The notes under the pieces: generated by a model
The model's database searches: none
Seen by the model: only the letters and a program-made list of their open reading frames with translations
What the model was told of the DNA's origin: nothing
Assembly: GCA_900088475.1 (NCBI GenBank)
Contig: FLMG01002080.1
Location: forward strand, 8,127 to 19,046
Reading direction: 5' to 3'
DNA length: 10,920 nucleotides
Source of the DNA: Hyphochytrium catenoides
Lineage: Eukaryota; Sar; Hyphochytriomycetes; Hyphochytriales; Hyphochytriaceae
Position numbers and translations under genes: made by a program
Shown: piece after piece, positions 1-7,901 of the stretch
Layout of the letters: every line of letters begins with the position of its first letter
How positions within the stretch are numbered: the stretch's first letter is position 1

Positions 1-1362
1 CCACCGCTCACATATAATACTATCGGATTCTCCGATTTGGTTACGGATCGGCCCATCTCAATGTCTAAAAGTTAAAGAAGCCATTAGTAACGGCATGTTA
101 ATGGCTGAAGGAGTAAGGCTTGCGTGTCTTGGCAGATGACGACAAGAGGAAGGCAAACGCCTGATGCTAGATACCAAATGATGTTCGAGGAAAAGATGCA
201 GTCACTGAAGGAGCTCAAGCCCTAAGAACTGAGGAGGCTCTCCGATCTCCGACCAAAGAGTTTGATAGAGCAAAAGCAGGCAGTTGTCGTGCAAAATATG
301 GGAAAAGAGAGGGAGTTGGGACACGAGAGATATGTTATGAGAAGCTAGGTCCGTATGGAGCACTATACACAAACGCTTAAGAGTGACGCCCAAAGAAGAG
401 GACATGCTATAGTCAAAAAGTCGCAGGACAGGGACGAGATAGAAAGCCGCTTACGTCCTACGCAATGATTGACAGGCACCAGCGGTTTGTCCCATAGCTG
501 TGCCAGAGTTCGAGCGCAGACCGCAGAGGACACAAGCGGGCCTCCCATCCCTGGCCCTCGAGTGTAACAGATACAATGCAAGTCCTCAGGCTCGACCGAC
601 GCTTCTTTCAAGGCACAGAGAATCAGGGGGACTACATGCTGCGTAAACGTAAAAGACATCAGCAGACATCGCAGAGTATGCTCAGCAATCCGCGGATCGG
701 AAGCACTCTCTGTGCTTTTCCTTGTTCAACGGTGGCTTCCTCTCTCTCACTTTTTGTCTTACTCGCAGCCTGCACCTTTCCTACTCTTGCAAAGTTGGCT
801 TACGTTTACCTTCTGGTGGTGCCAAGCGGTCTCTCGGGGCAGAAATCCCTCTCCAGGCGGTGTGATGTATGTCTTTCGCGGGTTCGAAAGGATTACTGTC
901 TCTTCATCCTTCAGAGAGTATCGGATGACCCCGACTCCTGAGGTCGCCACCAGTGAGAAGAAGACCGAGCAGGGGAGGTAGAGCGAGAAGAGATCAAGCG
1001 ATTCAACGTGAGAACAATGAGGATCACAATTGGCGAGATAAGGCAGAGGCGATCCACAGAAAGCCTGCAAAAGATTAGCATAGGATTGGGAAGGACCTCC
1101 GGCTTCGAGGAGAAGGCCTGGTGCGGCTCATGAGAGGAAGGATAGACTTTGCACAGTTAGCAGCTCACAGAAACGCTAAGTAGGAGGAGATAAACGTAAG
1201 GCCCAACCTTGGAAGTATAAGAAACAAGAGGAAAAATGAGGAGCGAGATTAGAGGAATAGCCCACCGAGCTTGTTCGCTGATCCCTCAATGCCCAAAGCA
1301 AGCACAAAGCCTGATGCCTTGGCCCTCAATTTTTCCCTATGAACTGCAGCGGCGCCCGGCAT
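1..1362 (-). CDS. KAE1: KAE1/OSGEP, tRNA N6-adenosine threonylcarbamoyltransferase, 5' part (four exons, partial at window edge)
   Basis: This is the catalytic KEOPS subunit, which transfers threonylcarbamoyl to A37 of ANN-decoding tRNAs (t6A). The family role is established knowledge. Exons read on the minus strand are 1362-1266, 937-810, 638-455 and 64-1 (continuing off the edge). Introns are 1265-938, 809-639 and 454-65 (328, 171 and 390 bases), all GT-AG, and phases 1, 0 and 1 match at every junction. Translated landmarks in order are [65 protein letters not shown] and PIVLYVSGG. The HCVGH motif, whose second His codon is split by the third intron, is the expected HxxxH metal-binding pair. 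The start is the ATG at 1362-1360. It gives about 19 residues ([19 protein letters not shown]) before the conserved VLALGIEG core, longer than the few residues usual in this family. No internal stops occur in the exons. The ASKHA-fold remainder lies outside the window. Confidence 0.96.
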
Positions 1363-1887
1363 TATTGAAGGGTAGATAGAACCTCAGTCCCTGACTAGAA
1401 AAGCGTAACTTCAAGCAAGGCCGAAGTGGGAGTTGATATGGTCAATTAGCAGCAACAAGTAAACGCGGGTCCTTCCACTGTGGTGGGCAAATCTTCAACG
1501 CTGAGGCGACTTGAGATTACCGCAGCTAACACAGCGGGTTTCTCAGCATAAGCAAGCTATTGCTCCTCGTATCTGTCTATGGCTGTCTTGGCCACGCAGC
1601 ATGTGTGGCTCTTCCATCCTCTCTTCAGCCTTTAATCCCCTGCCCACTGCTCGGCTCAAGCTTCAGAAATCAGAAATCAGAAAACGGAGCTTCGGGAATC
1701 GCTTTTCCTTTGTGCGTCGTAGTTGTAATACAGTAGCCGACCACAACGGATGTGTCCAATCAATAACGGCTATCTCCTCAAAATGTGCTTAAGGCTTAGG
1801 TAAATGTGCACAACTCATTACCGGCTCTATTTTTGGTTATGTACGGTATACAGCGTGGTACATGTACAACAGGGCAATATCTCGACA
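1363..1887. other. Intergenic stretch upstream of KAE1
   Basis: This stretch should hold the KAE1 promoter and 5' leader on the minus strand. An open frame at 1511-1792 on the plus strand shows no motif, no convincing splice signals and no resemblance I recognise. A short run of CAGAAAT repeats lies near 1664-1682. I see no clear TATA element that I would defend. Confidence 0.5.
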
Positions 1888-2060
1888 TGTCAGACGAGCA
1901 TCTGCATCTTCAACATCTGTCATTATTGGGTAGGCGTCTTGAAGAGAAAAGTCGCAGGCAGTTCTTGTCGGAGGAGCAAACTAGTGAGAGGGCGAAGAGA
2001 ACGGAAGGACTCCTCGATAATATTATACTCCAGCGGCCGGAGGATGCTGAGAGACATTAG
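1888..2060 (+). CDS. Possible small coding segment, coiled-coil-like, unidentified
   Basis: An ATG at 1888 opens 57 codons rich in Glu, Arg, Leu and Gln (MSDEHLHLQHLSLLGRRLEE at the start), ending at a TAG at 2058-2060. The composition suggests a charged helix. Directly after it, in another frame, 2051 to about 2150 reads ETLELKVEQAHGEANITAAA and stops at a TGA. The two pieces look like one charged protein interrupted by a frameshift or an unseen splice. I recognise no family. It could equally be chance open sequence. Confidence 0.25.
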
Positions 2061-2350
2061 AGTTGAAGGTCGAACAAGCACATGGAGAAGCAAACATCAC
2101 AGCTGCTGCAGCACATTCTGCTCCGAGACCCGCTAGTTCCATCAACCCCTTCTCTTTGAGGCACGGGGCATCTACGGTTTACCAGTACTGAGGTCTCGTG
2201 TTCCTCTGCAGTTCGTTTATGTAGAGCTATAAACATAGCTCAACAAAGGCAAAACGATTCTGCTTTGGTACCCTAAAAGTAAAGCACCAGGAGGAAGTGT
2301 CAGAGAGACCGGACAGAGAAGATCCAGGGAAATAGAGACAGAATAGGATT
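2061..2350. other. Region upstream of the HNH-like gene
   Basis: It contains the tail of the coding-like stretch just described (to about 2150), then purine-rich sequence running up to the ATG at 2351. It presumably includes the promoter and 5' leader of the next gene. No tRNA, repeat or defensible core promoter element was seen. Confidence 0.4.
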
Positions 2351-4405
2351 ATGGAAGACTTTCTTACCTATAAAAATCGAAAAGTTGCCAAAAAGCTACA
2401 GAACCTCGCCCTTGACTCGGCGGTGGGCGGACTCACGTTCTACTCCTCTCTGTCACTCTTTCACCTCCTCCAAGGTCAGTGTTGCTCCGAGGCGTGTCTC
2501 TTGGACCTGTCACTACTTCCAATGTCGTACTCTCCTAAGTCTTTGCTTCATACACTTCTCATTGCCTCTTCGTCCATCTATATCATAAGCTGGCCGTGCT
2601 AAGGTTCTTTTGCTTTTACTTCAACCCGCAGGTGGTCTTAGGATCTCCGCCGCTTCTCCGTTCTTCCTTCCCTCCTGGATGGGACTGGCAGCAGTGGTCT
2701 CTGCCTCAGTATTGACGGGACACCTTTATAAGATACCAAGAAAAGTATTTTTAGCCAAAGACAATGCTGGTCCGTTCTACTCTCACCTCCTTGCTTCTGT
2801 CTATAAAGGCTACGGCTTGCTTGCACCTTCCTAGCTGTAGACTTCTGTCCTGCATCCAATTCCTAGCTTCAGACTTCCGTTTCCCCTCATTTGTGTATCC
2901 TCACCAAGCCTCAAGCTCTTTTGACGCAAACCCTTCGCTCCTTCGCTCTGGTTCTTCTCTCTTGTGAGCTAACCCATTCCTCATTAAAACCTAGTTTATC
3001 TTTCGGACTAACAATCCTCGCTAACTCAGGGCAGTCATGGCGAGAAAAGCTTGAAAAAGCAGTCGTAGAGGTCAAGAAAGGACCCTCAAGTAGCGAGGTA
3101 GGCCGTGATAGATACTAAAGTCTCACCTTCTTCGCCTTGCTTTTTCTTGGCTCTCTGTCTCCCATCATAATCTCGGGTATCACTCACTCCTCTGTCATCG
3201 GGCCCGCTTCTATCTGGTGGTGTTCCGACAATGTAGGATCTTCTTGCCTGACCATGTTCTGTTATCCTTCATAACTCTCTGGGATCAATATGCCGGCTCC
3301 AGATGCTCTTATACTCGTCCTTCGGTTTGGTTGTCTTCCGCGTGACCGGTGGCCGATTCTTTTCGCTTGCGCCTTCGGACTATCGCTACCTAGGCGCCTT
3401 CCATAGGCCGAAAGCGTCACTTCCGGCATCGCTGGAATATGCCGATCAGGGTGAGAGAGGAGCGATTGGAGCACTAGGGAGACTTATCGGCTGCCATACC
3501 TGTGGGAAGAGATCAGGCCAGTACCATGCTGACCACATGCCCCCTGTCAGGTGAGTGTTGGCGTCAGGGATCTCATTGAGTTAGAGAGAGTGATATGGTG
3601 ATAATAAGAAGATGGTCAGAGGGATAGGGTGGGCTCTGAAGGAGAGGCCATTGTCAAGTGCCGTTGCGAGGGAAGCCGGCCCGGCCGATCATGGTGAGCA
3701 TTAGGAGGTCAGGAAAAAAGGTTTCCCTGTTGCGCAAGGCGCAGAGGTCCTATTGGAAGGGCTTGGAATTATGCCGTTTGGGTTCTCGCTGTCTCATCTT
3801 GAGAATGAAGACAAACCTCTACCTTACCACGACCTGTGGCGACAATTTCTAATGTCTATACCTGACACTGACTCCCCTTTTTCCCTCCACTCCTTTCATT
3901 ATCACTTAGCTTTGTGAAGAAGGCTAATTCTCTCTGGTGGCGGCGGCTGACGGGTCTACAGATGAGCCAACGGTTCTATCCCCAGTGTTCTTCCTGCTCT
4001 AACACTCAAGGACAGATGGTCAAGAAAAATGTCAAAGGACTGAAGTTCCATTTTCACTCACTCCGAGCCTACCATTTCTCAGGATTGTGGCTTGCTGTCC
4101 TTCTATCCAACATCAAGGAGAAAGACATGACTAGTGTTAAGGACAGAGACCGAAGCAGCCTAGGCCAGAAGTACTCAACGCAAGAAAGCGGAGAAGGCCT
4201 CGCCTATACCTTCAAGGCAGGCATCGAGGCTGCAATGGATGTCCTACGATCCAAAGAGGACCGTCTGGAACTTTTGAGAAGGGAAGAGAAAGTGCTCAAG
4301 CAGCGGTTGAGAAGAGAAAAGGGGAAGAAGGCGGAAGAGATAGCTGAACATTTGGAGTGGATAGAGAAAGAGAAGGAGCAGCTGAAGTTGAGAAGAAACA
4401 GCTAA
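2351..4405 (+). CDS. Putative membrane protein with split HNH-like zinc-binding motif and coiled-coil C-terminus (five exons)
   Basis: Proposed exons are 2351-2474, 2632-2769, 3030-3097, 3303-3550 and 3910-4405. They total 1074 bases, giving 357 residues plus a TAA stop. Splices CAAG|GTCAGT (2475), ..CCCGCAG (2631), CTAACTCAG (3029), GTCAG|GTGAGT (3551) and a long pyrimidine tract ending ATCACTTAG (3909) keep the frame. The second donor is uncertain: GTCCGT at 2770 was chosen, but GTATTT at 2745 joined to an acceptor at 3034 also keeps frame (347 residues). Near the N-terminus are two hydrophobic stretches (SAVGGLTFYSSLSLFHLL and WMGLAAVVSASVLTGHLY), possible membrane helices. Exon 4 carries IGCHTCGKRSGQYHADHMPP. 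Exon 5 continues FVKKANSLWWRRLTGLQ, then RFYPQCSSCSNTQG. The CxxC, DHxxP and CxxCxN pattern is that of an HNH/treble-clef zinc site. The last about 110 residues are Lys/Glu/Arg/Leu-rich, coiled-coil-like. Nuclease activity is not shown, and a structural zinc domain is equally possible. Confidence 0.72.
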
Positions 4406-4499
4406 AAGACAGAAACATTATCGCCACCTATGCCTGCACTTTAGGCAGGAGAAAACTTGTTCATCAGGATCAATAAGGACTCTTGATAAGGAAGTAAAC

Positions 4500-4533
4500 C
4501 ACTCAGACAGACTTTAAATCACTCAGACAGACT
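4500..4533. repeat. Short direct repeat, 20-bp period
   Basis: CACTCAGACAGACT occurs at 4500-4513 and again at 4520-4533, separated by TTAAAT. Only two copies are present. It is probably a simple local duplication. Confidence 0.9.
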
Positions 4534-4688
4534 AGTCCTTTCCTCGGGCACCCTGGAGTACATGCGTGGGCCCTGAAGGTGGTGAAGCGCCATTGTTGGT
4601 CTTGATCTGAAGGTCCGTAAGTTTCAATGCAGATACTAAACCCTAGGAGGTCAAGAGCGAGATGCTTTCTATAGTACAAGTCTACACG

Positions 4689-4708
4689 AGCCGTCAACAG
4701 CCGTCAAC
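4689..4708. repeat. Short direct repeat, 10-bp period
   Basis: AGCCGTCAAC occurs twice in immediate tandem (4689-4698 and 4699-4708). Two perfect copies, no other significance visible. Confidence 0.9.
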
Positions 4709-4747
4709 ATACAGCCCGGACTGCTTGAAGGCCAGTACCTTTGACTT

Positions 4748-5107
4748 CTAAAACCAGGCTCGAGAAAGCTCACAAAGAGGACTGGAGCTGGCGTATCTTC
4801 TTGGCATCTCCATCATCTCTGTATTAGGAATAGGCGTTACAGAGTTCGCTGTAGACCTTTGATCTTTGGTCCAGATCTTGCAGAGACCTTTACTGCCTCG
4901 GACTGCAAGTACGGAACCAATAGCTACTTGTAGTTCTGCAAAATAACTGTACCTGTCCAAATCGATATCATTTACATACATAGATTTCCCTCGTTGGGTC
5001 TTACAAGTCCGTTTCGGGAGACCCGGTCTATGACGCACTGTACTTGTACTTGGAAATGACCCATCCAAGATTATCCAAGCCATTGTTGTACGCGGAGGAT
5101 AACTCAC
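4748..5107 (-). CDS. Unassigned ORF, faintly like the PB1-like N-terminal domain of Mutator-like transposases
   Basis: This is a 119-codon open frame whose middle looks protein-like: KSMYVNDIDLDRYSYFAELQ at about residues 41-60, then KGLCKIWTKDQ and EMMEMPRRYASSSPLCEL near the end. The order of a DLDxYSYFEL-like stretch, a K-I-W-x-K-D strand, and an E-M-x-E-M helix followed by a terminal strand recalls the PB1-like domain that begins many plant Mutator-like transposases. This is an inference from memory of the family's pattern, not a match I can score. If correct it is only the N-terminus: no zinc finger or MULE catalytic domain follows on the minus strand before 4406. It lies just downstream of the tRNA gene on the same strand, within the mobile-element-rich part of the window. 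It may be a relic or chance. Confidence 0.35.
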   Translation of the reverse strand: MSYPPRTTMAWIILDGSFPSTSTVRHRPGLPKRTCKTQRGKSMYVNDIDLDRYSYFAELQVAIGSVLAVRGSKGLCKIWTKDQRSTANSVTPIPNTEMMEMPRRYASSSPLCELSRAWF

Positions 5108-5143
5108 ACAATCGTCCTTGAGACCATTCTGATAAGGGACGCC

Positions 5144-5148
5144 AAAAA
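5144..5148 (-). terminator. Pol III terminator of tRNA-Gln
   Basis: A run of five T on the minus strand starts five bases after the discriminator (sequence after the tRNA: CCA, C, TTTTT). This is the standard Pol III stop for a eukaryotic tRNA gene. Confidence 0.85.
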
Positions 5149-5152
5149 GTGG

Positions 5153-5224
5153 AGGTTCTACCGGGATTTGAACCCGGATCGATGGATTCAGAGTCCATAG
5201 TGCTAACCGTTACACCATAGAACC
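5153..5224 (-). tRNA. tRNA-Gln (anticodon CUG)
   Basis: Read on the minus strand this is a complete 72-nt eukaryotic tRNA. The acceptor stem GGUUCUA/UAGAACC pairs over 7 bp with discriminator U. The D arm is GUGU/GCAC, the anticodon stem AUGGA/UCCAU is perfect with loop CUCUGAA, and the T arm is CCGGG-UUCAAAU-CCCGG. The anticodon CUG (5189-5191 on the plus strand) decodes CAG. Internal Pol III promoters are present: A box TGGTGTAACGG and B box GGTTCAAATCC. There is no intron. Unusually, the three bases after the discriminator (5152-5150) read CCA, so the 3' end is genomically encoded; this may be coincidence in a eukaryote. Confidence 0.97.
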
Positions 5225-5322
5225 ACAAGGATGATAAGAACTGATTATCTTTCAATAATAAAGACTACACTTGTAAGTCCTTCTTAACTGTGATCAGAAT
5301 CCATCCCACTTCCCCAACAAAA

Positions 5323-5830
5323 ACTGCTTGTGCTCTTCTTCGATAATTCGGTCTCCTCAGTTGCCGTCCATTGCCCCACATCCCCGCCGTTCTCATCCAC
5401 TCCAGCATCAGCCGAGCGTTGCTATTAGGTCCGCTTTATTAGAGGGAGTGACAGGGATGGCTGCTTTTGGCGTCTCTCAATTAAAGCCTGGCGGTGCTTG
5501 TGCATTTTTGCGCGGTGATAGGTGTCGCTGGGTTTTAATGACTGGAGAACTGAGATGTCCTGGATATGGGCGTGAATCGTCACGTGAGTGTTTGTTTGAT
5601 GTCCCTGTCCGAAGCTCTTTTACGGCGTTCCTCAGCTGGTCTCGGTATTGGCGTGCGCTAGCGTCGGGAGCCTTTGTACAATCTTTTGCTACACCTGATT
5701 GGGAATCGTCTGCTTGGGGCTGTGATCTTTCGGTTGTGACAGTGCATAGGCAAACTCTTCATCATAGACCTACCCATGTCCGATAGACCGGTTTCTGATA
5801 CCCCTCTAAGATTAATCTTCCGCTTGCAAG
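5323..5830 (+). repeat. Left arm of a large inverted repeat
   Basis: This segment reappears in reverse complement at 6367-6824. Matching runs include GATTAATCTTCCGCT near the inner end (5809-5823), GTTCCTCAGCTGGTCTCGG in the middle, and ACTGCTTGTGCTCT at the outer end (5323-5336). The core (about 5409-5715) is roughly 90% or more identical by eye. The left arm holds an extra 45-50 bases near 5340-5400 that the right arm lacks. On the plus strand a single open frame spans most of the arm (5328-5786, with FDVPVRSSFTAFLSWSRYWR). The right arm has the same frame broken by a shift. I recognise no protein family in either direction. Confidence 0.93.
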
Positions 5831-6366
5831 AAAGGGAAGAAGCATCTGGAAGCGAAGGAAATGGACACAATGATGATGGCAAGTAGCATGAACAAAGATG
5901 GCCTGCTGCAACCTCCACTTTCAGATGCTGACGCCACAAGAGTCAGCCGCCGCCGGGATGATGGGCGGGATGATGATGACCAGATGATGACCGAAGCAGG
6001 GGCAGCACAAGAAAAAGTTATGCCTGACAAAGCAACGCCAAGTTACTCGCCCGACGCTCATACTTTTAGGAGCTACCAAAGGGCTTCTTTGTCCCGATTC
6101 GTTCGCAAAGCCTTCACTTTGCCCGTGCCTGCGTATTCCATCATCCTCATCCTTTAGCCAAGCTTCTTCCTCCCCCGCGGTGTCAGCTTCCCCTTCCAAG
6201 GTTATGCGTTTTTAGTGCCATCCACATGATAGCAGAAAAGAGGAAGAAGGCAACAGCAACGGTAAGAAAGATGACTGGAAGGCGGACGAAGAAGGAGAGA
6301 AGATTCTCTACTCTTGCGAAAGCACCATGACAGCTATCGCAGTGACATAGAGCAAAAATGAAAGAG
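5831..6366. other. Unique spacer between the inverted-repeat arms
   Basis: This is a 536-bp interior with no repeat of the arms. It contains a small GATGATG-rich low-complexity patch around 5955-5995 and overlapping short frames on both strands, none recognisable (for example a plus-strand frame at 5861-6157 that starts inside the spacer). No transposase motif is visible here. Confidence 0.6.
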
Positions 6367-6824
6367 CTTGCGAGCGGAAGATTAATCCTAGAGGTGTATC
6401 AGCAACCGGTCTGTCGGACCTGTTAAGAACCTATCACGAAGAGTCTGCTATGCATTGTCACACCCGAAAGACCACAGCCCCAAGCAGACGATTCCCAATC
6501 AGGTGTAACAAAAGATTGTACAAAGACTCCCACGCTTGCGCACGCCAATACCGAGACCAGCTGAGGAACGCCGTAAAAGAGCATCGGACAGGGACATCAA
6601 ACAAACACTCACGTAACAATTCACGCCCAGAAATCCAGGACATCTCAGTTCTCCAGTCATTATCATCCAGCGACACCTATCACCGCACAGAATGCACGAG
6701 CACCGCCAGGCTTTAATTGAGAGATGCCAAAAGCAACCATCCCTGTCACTCCCTCTAAAGCGGACCTATCAGCAACGCTCGCCTGATGCCGGATATGGAG
6801 GGCTACTAGGAGAGCACAAGCAGT
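6367..6824 (-). repeat. Right arm of the large inverted repeat
   Basis: Reverse complement of 5323-5830. It starts at CTTGCGAGCGGAAGATTAAT and ends AGAGCACAAGCAGT (6811-6824). Relative to the left arm it carries substitutions and small indels. These split the shared reading frame into two minus-strand pieces, 6953-6663 (containing FGISQLKPGGARAF) and 6676-6458 (containing FDVPVRCSFTAFLSWSRYWR). No target-site duplication is obvious beside the arms. Confidence 0.93.
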
Positions 6825-6983
6825 GCCAGGTTGATGAAAACAACAAGAGGGTGGCGCTTCCCCTACTATTCCTCGATCACAGAAGAAGCGCTTCATCTTG
6901 CTGGTGGAAGAGATGGGGTCGTTTTCTGACATGCTCGAAGGGCCATGACCCATTTCTCATTAGGTGTGAAAGAGCAAGCGAGC
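6825..6983. other. Short gap between the inverted repeat and the transposase relic
   Basis: I see no gene, repeat or terminal inverted repeat here that would mark the 3' end of the transposon. Small open frames cross it from the neighbours. Confidence 0.4.
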
Positions 6984-7798
6984 CTACGAGAGGCTTACGA
7001 AAGAAGAACATAGATAAAAAGGAGGAGAGTAGAGCTTAAAGTGAGCGCTAGAGGTGGTGGGATCCCTCTTCGTCGATGGATGTAAGTCCATGAGGATGGC
7101 ACTATTTCGGAACAGCAAAACGAACTTATCTCTTCGCAGACGACGAAAGCAGGACAGGAAGATCTTAAAGCGCTTCTTCATCCTGCCAATTGCCCATTCA
7201 ACTCGTACTCTTTGTCCCGCATGGAGCCTGCTGAAGGCATATATTGCTTCTTCTGTGAGAGGATTGTGGCGTTCCCTACCATCCACGCGCCTAGAATGAA
7301 CATTTTTCTTCTCCCATATAACCCGCTTTAAGGACAAGGAGAAGAAAGTAAAAGCTAGCAAGGAGAAGAAAGAAGAACAATTAATGCTTTATTAGAGCTT
7401 ACGGTCTCCCAGAAGATACACCTTGTAGTTATCCTCCTCTCGCTCAGTGAAGAAAGCTCCCCAGTTGTGGTAGAGCTCGGACTCGCTACTTATGGTGATG
7501 TCGTGCTAGGAGTCGGGGTAGCCAGGGTCAACGTAGATGAAAAGTCCATCATGATCTACCACAATGGTACTATTCATGCAGTACATACTCTTCCTCCCAT
7601 CCTAATAACGACGATGCTGAACTTCTGATGAGGCCCAAAGATCTGACATATGGGTCTCGTCAATATGGCCAATGCATCCTGCAGAGTCTGGGTATCGTGA
7701 GGCAAGATGCGTCCGACGCTCTGGATCAGGCCAGGAGAGCTCGTCGGCTACGAGTACGAGCTATCATTATGATGCACTCACAGATCAAGGTTACCAGC
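6984..7798 (-). pseudogene. PIF/Harbinger-type (DDE_Tnp_4) transposase pseudogene
   Basis: Read on the minus strand, the order of motifs is that of a DDE_Tnp_4 nuclease. WPDPERR is followed by RYPDSAGCIGHIDETHM (first Asp at 7661-7659), then VVDHDGLFIYVDPGYPDS and HD (Asp at 7502-7500), then YLLGD, and finally RVEWAIGRMKKRF (Glu at 7199-7197). From 7760 to 6984 all motifs lie in one frame, but it is broken by TAG at 7604-7602, TAG at 7508-7506 and a TAA TAA pair at 7394-7389. Upstream, 7798-7726 reads KLVTLICECIIMIARTRSRR in a different frame, which fits the helical region preceding the first Asp, so a frameshift lies near 7730-7750. A purine-rich stretch (7330-7378) between YLLGD and the Glu helix looks like an insertion. 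Cut-and-paste transposition is the family role; this copy cannot make the full protein under the standard code. Confidence 0.9.
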
Positions 7799-7901
7799 CT
7801 GCCGAATTAGTGATGACGAACGAATCGTGAATACGAGACTAACTGGAGTTTAGATATAGCGTGGAATGGGTGATTCGAGTCTTTTCTAGAGGTTCACTTA
7901 C

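Larger units (their letters stand above)
4406..4747. other. Downstream of the HNH-like gene: no convincing gene
   Basis: This stretch holds the 3' flank of the preceding gene and two small tandem duplications (listed separately). A minus-strand open frame at 4503-4697 has no recognisable motif and lies beyond the stop of the ORF at 4748-5107. I see no structured RNA. Confidence 0.4.

Noticed and set aside
576-981. Plus-strand ORFs at 576-941 and 712-981
   Set aside because: They are antisense shadows of KAE1 exons 2 and 3, whose translation matches the family.
3262-3474. Minus-strand ORF opposite exon 4 of the HNH-like gene
   Set aside because: It lies antisense to a well-supported exon with conserved-looking Cys/His motifs and has none of its own.
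5028-5255. Minus-strand ORF containing STMDSESIDPGSNPGRTS
   Set aside because: It is simply a translation of the tRNA-Gln gene.
5323-6824. The large inverted repeat as the terminal inverted repeats of the neighbouring Harbinger transposase
   Set aside because: The transposase lies outside the arms, and Harbinger terminal repeats are typically much shorter. Nothing in the spacer resembles a transposase.
6984-7760. In-frame TAG/TAA codons in the transposase as a sign of stop-codon reassignment (for example to Gln)
   Set aside because: One TAG would fit Gln in a G-S-x-H-D motif, but the TAA pair and the frameshift upstream do not. KAE1 exons contain no in-frame TAG or TAA, and the HNH-like gene ends cleanly at TAA. 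Ordinary decay explains it.
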